A DNA stretch of 64,000 nucleotides, taken from assembly GCA_963556255.1 (NCBI GenBank), contig OY744607.1, forward strand, positions 38,131,722-38,195,721. Reading direction: 5' to 3'. Positions 26,487-38,800 of this stretch are shown here, in pieces. The translations under genes were made by a program, and so were the position numbers. The stretch's first letter is position 1, and every line of letters starts with the position of its first letter. The notes beneath the pieces are model-generated. The model worked only from the letters and a program-made list of their open reading frames with translations. It made no database searches and had not been told where the DNA came from. The DNA comes from Allolobophora icterica. Taxonomy: Eukaryota; Annelida; Clitellata; Crassiclitellata; Lumbricidae.

Positions 26487-29400
26487 TTATATCTCTTGCG
26501 TGAAGATCCTTTCAGCTTCTTTCCTGTCTACCCCTTTCAGTAGTTCAATTCCACGTACAATTGCCTGCAAATAATCATAAGAAATGTCGCAACAATTGCT
26601 CAAATATAGTACTATACTAAAGCAACCTGATTACTGCTTATAACAATTCTGCAAATATAAGACCGACATACATTTCTAAGTTGATGAAAAGCGTCTTTCT
26701 TATATCAGGTTTAAATCGATGGCCAATTCGTATATCCATCTTTAATTAAATCTGGCCATATTGAGTTTCCTTTAGTCATATTTGTGCGCTCAGCCGACAA
26801 GGGTTAACTTGTACACTTATCCACACAGTTTTTGAACAGTTTTCAGTCGTCTGTATAGTAAGGTAAATTTGACAAGAAAACCTTACATTAGCCTATAGTC
26901 AGTTCTTATGTGAGGTACTTTATGGCGCTATATTAAGTGCATTGTAATTCAGTTACTTAAAGTTATTGGTCATCCTGTCTGTTACCCTATGTCAGGTATC
27001 CGTTACATTATGCTTATGCTTGCCTCAAACATCAGTACATCAACAACGTAAGCTGCATCAATAGGTTTCCTCAAAGAGTACAGTGGTCTATAATCTGCTG
27101 GGTCGGTGTCTGTGACTTCAGTCATAATGCGCTTCAACATGGTGAACAATCGCCAACACTGAAATAGAACAGAAATGTGTAATTTCTTTAGAACATTGCA
27201 TACATAATATTTCCATCAATATGGTGAACAATGGGGCAGTGAATACAATTTAACATGTGTGTATGGAGAACTGCCCCTTTCAAAATCAATAACCTTCTCA
27301 AATCCGAAGTTTGCGGTTCGTGAAAGACTCATAGTCGTCGTGTGAAATCGTATCCATTGTTAAACTATTGAAACAGACTTAGCGGTTGATTTCGAAAGAA
27401 GTCAGTTTAATTTATATTGCGGGGAGTTTTGTGACATCATTCATTATCCTTTCATCTCTATTACTTTTAGAAGAGATTTTTTTCAAAGCATTTATTACTT
27501 TACTACACATTTCATATGACATGAAGTATGAAGTTTCTTAAAGTAGGCCTACAGTCAATTGCTCACCCTAGTATCCGACTGAATTGGTCCGAGATCTTTC
27601 CAATTTAGTGCTTTTCTTTCATGTCGTCTCATTTTTTGCTTTCTGGACAAATACGTTTCTTGTGAAGTTTCGTTGCTAAGTATAACATTTTTTATATGAT
27701 CCTGTATAACCAAGACAAATAGAAGAAATCTCGTTCGAATAAGGTCATTTAACAAGCGGACAGTACACAAAACGGAATAAGGTTTTATCAGTATATAATC
27801 AAGACTATATATGTATATATGTATATTATATATATATACTCATTATAATAAATTACTGACTCTAGCCATTTGTCATTTATTGCAGTAATAGAAATCTCTA
27901 AATTACCAGTTTTAAAGAGAGGCGCTGGATGGAGTAATCCTTGTAAAATTACTCATCCCCGATTTCAACACTGTATTCTAGTCTCATTTTCCACATTCTT
28001 ACAGCGTTTTGGAAAATGCGTTGTATCGCACATACTCGTTTTCACAAGTAAACATATCAACGTTAATTACAGCTGTAAATATATATTTTTATAGACATAT
28101 CTTCAAACACTTATCTCAGACGATATGTATGTATGTATATTTACCGATGTATTTTATTGAAATGAAATATATTATTTTCCGACAAATACTACTGGTCGTA
28201 TTAGTACTAGATAACATACTTTAATTTGTGACGAATTCATTAAGAAAGTTGTCAGTTCCTCTTCCATCAGACTCCTTGCACGGATCCTGGTAAATTAGAA
28301 ATGTCACATATACTACGGTCACCATCATAATCTTTGGTCAGGCTCACACCCCAGCGTATCACAATTGGCGGCAATGCAGCCGTCATCAGTTTCAGAAATA
28401 CCGCACTTGACACCATAGTTCATGTTTCAATTTGGAGATTTGTGCCTTTATGGGGTAAGTGCTATAACTGCTTAATATTTGTACACATTCAGTCATGCCA
28501 ACATTAAATCTTCAAATAGCATTATTATTTCAATTAAAATACTAATGTAATAACGTAATCCTTTTCTAAAGATATATTCCATATTAACCTATCCATTGGA
28601 GTCGATTTCTCTTCAATAACTACAACGTCAGTCTCTTCTTCCGTTTCACATACATGACCTGTGTCTGTTATTGACTGTAAATAACAACACGTTACCGTTT
28701 CATTAATATCATTTCTAAATTGTACACGTACCTGTTTGTAGAAAGCTATTTACAGAAACATGTTTGACCTTCTGCATTTTACGGCGATAGTGTGTTAATT
28801 TACGTGTTTTATTAATCACCTTCTAAACTACTTGATACCGTTCCCTTCAAACAGTCATCACTAACGTTATGTCCAACATCTCTTTTAGAAACAGCTGTGG
28901 CAGCCTGCAAAGGAAATAACGACTGTCAAATATCCTTTGAACCGAGAAATGAAAATAGCAGTTTATTCCTTTACCCTGCACTGTAATAAATCTTAATAAA
29001 AAATTGTAAGGCTTTGTGGAACAGGAAGGATACCGTTATTTTACACACTTATTTCGTAATAACAGCATAGCATTTTCTCAGACTTAGTGCACTTTTTCAC
29101 ACTTACTGCTGTTGTTGATACATTCTTCACAACTTTCTTGCTGCTGCTACTGCAGGAAGGGCAGGCCCATTCCTTGTTTGCGTCTTGCAGTGGTGAGCTT
29201 GACACCGGAATGCATTGCACGTGAAACCAGTACCCGCAGAAAGTGCATTGTATCATTGGGTCACCTTTGTACGGCTCATGGCATATGCAGTAAAGCATAG
29301 ATTTCGCAACAAGCAACACAGTCTTTATGTCATCGCAAACAGAAAGGCACGGAAAAGGTTCGTGCACTTCATCATCGCTTAACATGAAGTTTTGGAAAAT

Positions 29401-32400
29401 GCCACGAAACAGCGTCTCATCGTAAAGTGATCCTGTTGGATCCTTACGAAAGCAGCAAGACACAGCCGCAGCCACAGCGTAAAATCCACACAGGCGTGTT
29501 GATCGCGACTGTGAGTCGAATTTACGAACGTGAAATTGTATTTCATCTGTATCTGTTCGAGTGCTTTCATTTTCGTCATCACGCAATAAGGAGGATACCT
29601 GAAGGTTTGTAAATTCATACAAACAGTACACGTAGACATGTAATAGGCCTAGTGTAAATTTTATATATTGGTAGGCCTATATCTTAATTAAGGAAGAATG
29701 AATTCATAATGCTTCAACATTCCCGCATATGATTCCTATATTTCATGTATATAGCGTAAAATGTTAGTCATTCATTTTAAACATTCAATAGAGCGCAACA
29801 GGAAGTCAACAAGGCCCCACTACCTGCCGTGTGAATAATGTATAGCAGTGGCCCAAGAACAGATCCCAGAGGGACCAATGTTTATAGCAGCTGTAATAAT
29901 ATTTTTATGAACATATTTGCTTTCAATTATTCATACATACATGAACAAATAGTAAGAGGGTAATATTACCTGCAGTACTGTGGTCTTGTCCACACGTGCG
30001 TAGAAGCTATCGTATATATAGACATCCCTACGCGTTTTCCCAAAGACATTAGTGGCACATATCCAATGGTCACCAACGTTCCAAATTTGTACAAATGGTA
30101 ATCCACCAGCTTTATTGAAACGAGGCAAAGACTTCATATGCTCACATTGGGCATAGCCTGGGTGTTCTAGTCCTGCTGTTGTACTGTTAAATTGATTTCT
30201 CAATTTCTCTAGAGCAAAACCTATATCCTCATCGGCCAGTTCGTCGTATGGTAGTTGAACAGTTCCGGAACATACCACTGTATCCTGCAATTGCACTGCA
30301 TTGCATGAAGAATCCTTCACTGTTGTATCTATCTTGGAGTTATTGATTTCTGCCTGTGTATACAGTTGCAAATCTGTCGAATGCGTTTTCCCAGTGGCCG
30401 TTTTGCCAAAGATAATCTTTCTGGCAATGGAAGAGTCACTATAGACGCCGGATCTTCTTTTCTTACGGCGTCCCCAACGTTCCTCTGGATCGGTAGCCGC
30501 AGGTCTTTTCTTTCTGGCATTTTCGATACCACCCGGTAACAACATTTCCTTTAATTTTCCCCTGTTCAGGGTTAGCTGTTTTAAGACAAATTCAACAGGG
30601 CGTACTCGTTTGTACTTCAGCGTTTTACCTTTAACAACGCCAAAGTGCGATTCCACAATGGCGTTGCTGGCACACTTTGGCACAAAGTCGTCACTCTTTG
30701 AATCAGCGAATCGAATTTGATTCCCGTGTAAAGGTGACGCCCATAAGGGAAATAGATACAACAGACTCTCGATGCATTCAAAAGCTGCTGGGGAATATAG
30801 GTCATTGGGAGAACAGTTACTTTCGTCAAGAAGTTCTATGTCTTCAAGTGCTTTTCGAAAGTAATCTGAAAGAAACATAGGTTGATACCGTTTAGGCACT
30901 TTTTTCAGATAACTGTGACAATGAACTTGTAATTGTGTCTACGTGTTCGATAAAGGTAAATATTTCCACGTTATTTCTCATGTTCATAGAATATTGTAGT
31001 GACCTTTGTTGGCCGGCTCGTCCTTTTATACGGAAATGCGCTATATAAAAGTAGTATATATGTCTTGTAATAACTAACCAGCATATGGCGTTTGCTTCTT
31101 AATAGTCTCACGAGTGTCGATAATGCTGGATGCTCTTCCAGATTTCCCTGAAGACGTCATTGCCAGTTCCTCCTCTGTATAAGAAATTCAGTTATTTATT
31201 ACTATCCGGTTAAGATAACTTGTTTCCTAGCAGTCCAGCATATAGCTGTAGTATAATGTGTTCCTCAATTCTCGTGTATTATCAGTAGTTATGATAAAGA
31301 AGCGATCCGGTCGTTTGGACGCACTTATGAGAAGAACTCGTATACATGCGAAAGCCATTAAGAAGTTATGTCCAAAATTTTAATTTATCGTGGTCAAAAA
31401 TTGCAGAGCACATTATTAACGTTGCAAAAGATTTCTCAGTAATACCTCACAATTCCTTTCGATGCTTCTATTGACATTAATGAATAATGCAGTAACTGTA
31501 TTAGTAGCAAAACAGCAATTAAAATTGCCATCGCAACTGATTAAAATAACGCTATAACTTTTATATTGCATAACGCACCGGTAGAATGGCAGCTTTCTGG
31601 CTCTTCAAATCTATCAATCTCTTCCAAATCAGTGTCCAATGCTTGTACCGAGCTTTCTTCGATTTCTGACATGTCGTTGTATATTTTACTGCCGTCTGTT
31701 GGTAAGACGTCCATCTTGGCAGCTATCAAGGAGGCATCCGATTTCTTTGAATTAAGCAGTATATATATATCTGTCTGTACACTCTCACAGCGTCCAGCAA
31801 TCCACTGCACCTCTGAAGTCGCGCAAACATGACCATGGCACTTTGGCGTATATGTTTCCTTTTTTCGCAACGGACTAGTCGTCGCGAAATAGCCTTCATC
31901 ATATGGGCACAACAAAGTGCTAGAAATGTTAACGATGTTATCTCCAATTCTTTCGCCAAGCCGTTTAGGACTTCAAAGGTGCAGTGAAGATACGCAACCA
32001 ATGACATGTTGTTGAATGAGTGTAGTACAGCGTACATCAGAGCAAAAGAGAAGTCGACAACGATTACTGACGGCTGAAGAATTGCTCCAACTTTGAAGGA
32101 TCTACATCTGTGGAGGAATTTCTTCAGCTCGTATGATATGTCTATGGCGCTATGGCTGGTCAAAATGAACTCCATGACTGGGATATTGCAATTTGCAAGC
32201 AGAAGACAATAGTAATAGGGAGGCCCTTCGCGTTTCATTCCAGAAATCACCGAGCCAGTCGCATCTATATGCAAAACAGCTTGCTTTCCTCGCCGACACT
32301 TTTCAACAAATAACTCTACCTGTTCTTCCATGTAGAATGAAACCGAAAAGGGCGAGAGTCCAATGTCCTGTATATATCCGGTGATTGTCGTTCCTACAGC

Positions 32401-34703
32401 CGCGTCTAACGATCTCTTGGCTATATGCAGCTCATGAATCGGATCGTCTGACAAGCGGCTTGATTTTTTATGTTGATGCGCCGCTCTTCTGAGCACGTCT
32501 GGTGTCTGGCAGGTTGTGATGTTGCCTGCAATAATCTCAGGCTCGTTCATAATAGACAGTCTCTCCAAATAAATGTTGGTAGGTGCATTAACACCGGCAA
32601 CTATTCCTTGTGCCACTTTCCTTCTGTCGTCCCCTACAAGTAACATTACAGGCAGTAACATGGGAACCATTATTACTCGTATACAAGTATACATATATAT
32701 CGTTCATGGAATATATCAAAAATGTAATATTCCTTATGACCATTACTATAAATTATTTCTGTCTTTTGCATGTGGTTTCGTGGTACCTGTGTGGAATATT
32801 CTTTATCTATATCTTAAACATTAATGTGATATGTGTGTTGTTATTTCTAAGCAATATGATTATTATTTGAGTATATGTACCCACAATAGCCTGAACCAGC
32901 AATTTTCGGGCATATATAGAAACCGTCAGGGAGCACCGTATGTGAACAATAGGTAGCCCGTTAAAAGCCAATATGCGGAACACTTGGACATGTTGACTGG
33001 GTATTTGCGACATCACTTGATAATGAGGCCAATGACATTCGGTATTAAGTAAGAGCAGTAAAGGCCGCTTGGTGCAAGGCATAGATAAGTAATGTGTTTC
33101 CTTAATGGAACCATATTTCTTTGAAGATGTTACCTGTAAGCTGCCTCTTGTGCAAAACGGAGTCCGTTTGATGCTCACTACCGAACTCGTGTGTGCATTT
33201 TTTGTTCACTGTAACATGGACCACGACGTTTTCCTGCGGCACTGGATCCGTATCAACTCTAAATGTGACTATAACGCAACCATTCACTTTGCATCTGGCA
33301 GAAGCTCTCAGAAACGCCGATTTTTGTTTCCTTGATTTAGGCTTCCGTATATGATGACCATCAAATGTTAAGGAACACTGCGGCCAAGCTTCGTGGAAAA
33401 GTTCGTAGAAAACCTTGCACCAATTTGGTTTAAGCACTTGATGCTTGTCTTCAGTTGACGGACGGATAGAGAGGAACACCGGCCATGGTAGTTCAATCGA
33501 GAAATGGGTGGCAGTTACGTCAACCGCAGGGTCATGTATGCTGTTGTCTTGAATGTGCTTTTCGTAACTAATTACATTTCCTTCTATTTCTTTACTGTGA
33601 TCGGATAGAATCTGTGAGTCAGTTACCTGAAATTTATAATTATTACATTCATTTCAACTGAAAATAGGGCCTATATATAGGCCTATACTCCGCTATGACT
33701 TTTTGTTACCATATGTAAATGTGTTTGTAAAATTATTGGTTACGACTCAAATTGTTGACGAAACATTCAAATGATACTTTATATGTATAAATATACATAC
33801 ATATATATGCTTATAATGTTACATGATTAAATTTCAACGCATGCTGAAAGTGTTCGAAAAATCAAGCCTCAATATGTCACTGTTAAAAGGCACCATAAAG
33901 TATAATTTAGGATGAAATATTCTACTTCGTGAAATATGTCAGTATATATAGTACGTGAATGAATGTATCAAGAAATTTACTATAAAGATTCCGGCAGGAG
34001 AGCAGCAGTATACGCAGTTCGATTCCCGCACCCCCTGGGGCGGGCGCCTTGTATGGATGCCCTAACGTGTGTTTAGTTAAGATATTTTTAATTGTATACT
34101 GTCATGTCTCCATGTAATCTTACTGCGTTTGTCGGTTTGAATTAATCAAGAAACAGATTATTATTATGATCCAACGGCAATAGCATTTTAAACAAGCCAT
34201 CTGTTTCGTCAGATGTGATCGCTGGTATAGGCCTATAGGCCTAAATGCACTATTTACAGGTTACCCACTTTAAAATAGTATTTAAGATTATCACAAGTAT
34301 TTACCTGTTTTCCATTGTAAGCAGTTTTCGAGTTACATTCGTCATTTAGATAGTGTACCAGCACAAAGTTGTTTCCAGTGGCAAATTCCGTGTATACTAC
34401 TCTGCGTAAAGACGAGAGAACATCCATCGACTTATGCTTATAGTACGTCTTGTGGCATACAGGTTTTTCCTTAGGAATTTTTTTCCTACCACAATGAGTC
34501 CAAGCCAAACCGTCTTCACAAAAACGGACTTTATGCTCCGTGTTAAAAAGGAAGATGTTACCGGGTTGCGGTGAAATAGCCGCATGAAGGCTTATCTTAG
34601 AAGTGTCTGGTTCCCGAAGAATATCTACAGCTTCGTCAAAGGACAAACGGTTGTGTTTTTCTATGTAAACAATAGCAGATTGTGCAAGTGAAGTTGATTC
34701 CAT
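26487..34703 (-). CDS. Multi-domain transposase: CG-1, WRKY/GCM-like, DDE, Ulp1, PHD
   Basis: Twelve coding exons: 34703-34305, 33626-33134, 32633-31579, 31174-31079, 30865-29970, 29598-29107, 28904-28839, 28674-28589, 28286-28220, 27701-27567, 27158-27024, 26564-26487; about 1331 aa. Junction phases agree throughout except for a two-base slip in the (AT)n at about 31757-31770. Domains: CG-1-like (~45-130; IFLFN, EDGLAW, FVLVHYLND); WRKY/GCM/FLYWCH-type zinc site C245-x4-C250...C277-x-H279; DDE core with D421 (HIDATGS), D491 (VVDFS), CCAH insert (~538-541) and E752 (AIVESHF); basic NLS (~795-818); C48/Ulp1-like H947 (GDHW), D966 (IYDSF), Q1009, C1016 (LCGFYA); PHD C4HC3 (~1083-1128); VVVIEE SUMO-interaction-like motif (~1182); C-terminal helices resembling MUM1/PWWP3. 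Start: ATG in a 5' exon after a TATTTCAG acceptor. Residue numbers assume the slip is skipped. Role as transposase is inferred. Confidence 0.78.
26565..27023 (-). other. GC-AG intron of the transposase gene
   Basis: The donor is GAG|GCAAGC and the acceptor TTATTTGCAG. The phase is 0 on both sides and the downstream exon ends in two adjacent stops. GC-AG introns are a known minor class spliced by the major spliceosome. Confidence 0.6.
33995..34150 (+). repeat. tRNA-like SINE relic inside the giant element
   Basis: A B box, CAGTTCGATTCCCGC, followed by a CCCCCTGGGGCGGGCGCC hairpin and a body ending near an ATTAATC stretch. The A box is weak. It lies in the intron between exons 1 and 2 of the transposase gene. 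Confidence 0.35.
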
Positions 34704-34749
34704 GTTATTATTTCCTGAAGTCGAAAACTGAAATAGAATACCATTGCTT

Positions 34750-35880
34750 ACATAGAAATTTAAGAAATTGGTGTACAACACGTTCATAAATACGACAATG
34801 GAAAGAGTAAAGGGTATGTGACATAGACTGTTAAATATTTACGCGTGCTGAAATAAGTCAAGCACTATGCTCTTAAATTAACACATCGTCAATGGGCATA
34901 AAGAATTAGTAAAATTTACATTGCGCCCTGCTTAAGCGCTTGATCAAGCTTTATAAATAAGTGGTTACTATATGTTAAATAACGTAGACCTACCTGACAT
35001 ATCAATTCTATTGCACCAGCCACAACAACAGTCCGTGGTCCCGTAGTCCGAAACGCGAATGCCGAATTTACTCAGCAGTATACGAAGCCTTAAACAGTTA
35101 TTCGGTGTCGTCAACCGATACCGTCCAGGGTATACAAACGCTTTGGCAGATACATACCAAACACCCCTATAACACGTTACTGTCGGCTGTTCTCGCCACA
35201 CACCCCTATAGGAAAGATTAATTCTTCCGTCAACAAAAATTAGCAGACGGACAAATACATTAATAATCTTAGGAAACTTTGTAAGGCGCTGAAAGTAACA
35301 CACAGATGGGAATATTGGACGCGAAATACACCCGATAACGTATACGGCGTATACGTATACATAGGCCTATGGGTAATTAGATACATTAAACGCTGGTGCA
35401 CAGGGTAAATTCTCAAAGCCAGATAAATCATTTATGCAACATTAACAACGACAACAACAAGGCTCGGGTTTACGAAATAGGAATTTTAGGTATCATATTA
35501 ACAAGGAATTGGGTTCTCTGTGTAGATTAAGAACATCTGTTGCAATGCTAAACAATTCCTTTCTTCTTTGCGACGACTTACTAAATGAACATGTGGCTGG
35601 CAATTGAGGCGTAGGCTACATATCTGATACTGTGGCTGGTTATATAACGTATATAGACGCATAAGTGAATATGTGTCTGGCCAAGTATACGCCTAAATGT
35701 AGAGGCTTGTATGAATATGTGGACAGCCAATATGGAGTATATTTAGGCTATATGAATATGTGGCTATAGCTATAGGCAGTAAGGCGTTTATATAAGCCTA
35801 TATATTTGAAAGTGTGGTTGTAGGCCTATAGTTTAAGCGCATATAACACTATAACATGTGCACGTTACCCACATTATATA
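34750..35880. other. Upstream region of the transposase gene
   Basis: About 1.1 kb between the first coding exon and the right satellite array. It should hold the promoter and at least one non-coding 5' exon, because the first coding exon begins at a splice acceptor. I could not place the transcription start. Confidence 0.45.
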
Positions 35881-38800
35881 TGTTCGGCGAATATAGATAT
35901 ATAGAGGCCTTCTTGATTCTGTTGCTGTAGGTCGGGCGAATATATATATATATATAGACCTAATCGAATCTGCTGCTGTGGGTCCGGCGAATATAGATAC
36001 ATGTATATATAGAGGCCTACTTGATTCTGTTGCTGTAGGTCCGGCGAATATAGATATATAGAGGCATAATCGAATCTGTTTGCTGTATAGGTCCGGCGAA
36101 TATATATATAGAGGCATAATCGAATATGCTGCTGTAGGTCCGGCGAATATAGATATATAGAGGCCTACTTGATTCTGTTGCTGTAGGTCCGGCGAATATA
36201 GATATATAGAGGCCTACTTGATTCTGTTGCTGTAGGTCCGGCGAATATAGATATATAGAGGCCTACTTGATTCTGTTGCTGTAGGTTAGGCGAATATATA
36301 TATAGAGGCCTAATCGAATCTGCTGCTGTCGGTCCGGCGAATATATGTATAGAGGCATAATCGAATCTGCTGCTGTAGGTCCGGCGAATATAGATATATA
36401 GAGGCATAATCGAATCTGTTGCTGTAGGTCCGGCGATTATAGATATATAGAGGCCTACTTGATTCTGTTGCTGTAGGTCCGGCGAATATATATATAGAGG
36501 CATAATCGAATATGCTGCTGTAGGTCCGGCGAATATAGATATATAGAGGCCTACTTGATTCTGTTGCTGTAGGTCCGGCGAATATATATATAGAGGCATA
36601 ATCGAATCTGCTGCTGTAGGTCCGGCGATTATAGATATATAGAGGCCTACTTGATTCTGTTGCTGTAGGTCCGGCGAATATAGATATATAGAGGCATAAT
36701 CGAATCTGCTGCTGTAGGTCCGGCGATTATAGATATATAGAGGCCTACTTGATTCTGTTGCTGTAGGTCCGGCGAATATATATATAGAGGCATAATCGAA
36801 TATGCTGCTGTAGGTCCGGCGAATATAGATATATAGAGGCCTACTTGATTCTGTTGCTGTAGGTCCGGCGAATATATATATAGAGGCATAATCGAATCTG
36901 CTGCTGTAGGTCCGGCGATTATAGATATATAGAGGCCTACTTGATTCTGTTGCTGTAGGTCCGGCGAATATAGATATATAGAGGCATAATCGAATCTGCT
37001 GCTGTAGGTCCGGCGATTATAGATATATAGAGGCCTACTTGATTCTGTTGCTGTAGGTCCGGCGAATATATATATAGAGGCATAATCGAATATGCTGCTG
37101 TAGGTCCGGCGATTATAGATATATAGAGGCCTACTTGATTCTGTTGCTGTAGGTCCGGCGAATATAGATATATAGAGGCATAATCGAATCTGCTGCTGTA
37201 GGTCCGGCGATTATAGATATATAGAGGCCTACTTGATTCTGTTGCTGTAGGTCCGGCGAATATATATATAGAGGCATAATCGAATATGCTGCTGTAGGTC
37301 CGGCGAATATAGATATATAGAGGCCTACTTGATTCTGTTGCTGTAGGTCCGGCGAATATATATATAGAGGCATAATCGAATCTGCTGCTGTAGGTCCGGC
37401 GATTATAGATATATAGAGGCCTACTTGATTCTGTTGCTGTAGGTCCGGCGAATATAGATATATAGAGGCCTAATCGAATCTGCTGCTGTAGGTCCGGCGA
37501 TTATAGATATATAGAGGCCTACTTGATTCTGTTGCTGTAGGTCCGGCGAATATATATATAGAGGCATAATCGAATATGCTGCTGTAGGTCCGGCGAATAT
37601 AGATATATAGAGGCCTACTTGATTCTGTTGCTGTAGGTCCGGCGAATATAGATATATAGAGGCCTAATCGAATCTGCTGCTGTAGGTCCGGCGAATATAG
37701 ATTAACAGAGGCCTACTTGCTTCTGTTGCTGTAGGTTAGGCGAATATATATATAGAGGCCTAATCGAATCTGCTGCTGTCGGTCCGGCGAATATATGTAT
37801 AGAGGCATAATCGAATCTGCTGCTGTAGGTCCGGCGAATATAGATTAACAGAGGCCTACTTGCTTCTGTTGCTGTAGGTTAGGCGAATATATATATAGAG
37901 GCCTAATCGAATCTGCTGCTGTAGGTCCGGCGAATATAGATTAACAGAGGCCTACTTGCTTCTGTTGCTGTAGGTTAGGCGAATATATATATAGAGGCCT
38001 AATCGAATCTGCTGCTGTAGGTCCGGCGATTATAGATATATAGAGGCCTACTTGATTCTGTTGCTGTAGGTCCGGCGAATATATGTATAGAGGCATAATC
38101 GAATGTGCTGCTGTCGGTCCGGCGAATATATATATAGAGGCATAATCGAATCTGCTGCTGTAGGTCCGGCGATTATAGATATATAGAGGCCTACTTGATT
38201 CTGTTGCTGTAGGTCGGGCGAATATATATATATAGAGGCATAATCGAATCTGTTGCTGTAGGTCCGGCGATTATAGATATATAGAGGCATAATCGAATCT
38301 GCTGCTGTAGGTCCGGCGATTATAGATATATAGAGGCCTACTTGATTCTGTTGCTGTAGGTCCGGCGAATATAGATATATAGAGGCCTAATCGAATCTGC
38401 TGCTGTAGGTCCGGCGATTATAGATATATAGAGGCCTACTTGATTCTGTTGCTGTAGGTCCGGCGAATATATATATAGAGGCATAATCGAATATGCTGCT
38501 GTAGGTCCGGCGAATATAGATATATAGAGGCCTACTTGATTCTGTTGCTGTAGGTCCGGCGAATATAGATATATAGAGGCCTAATCGAATCTGCTGCTGT
38601 AGGTCCGGCGAATATAGATTAACAGAGGCCTACTTGCTTCTGTTGCTGTAGGTTAGGCGAATATATATATAGAGGCCTAATCGAATCTGCTGCTGTCGGT
38701 CCGGCGAATATATGTATAGAGGCATAATCGAATCTGCTGCTGTAGGTCCGGCGAATATAGATTAACAGAGGCCTACTTGCTTCTGTTGCTGTAGGTTAGG

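Noticed and set aside
31765..31810. A 36-bp GT-AG intron that would repair the exon 3 frame
   Set aside because: Too short for a metazoan intron; slippage of the AT run is simpler.
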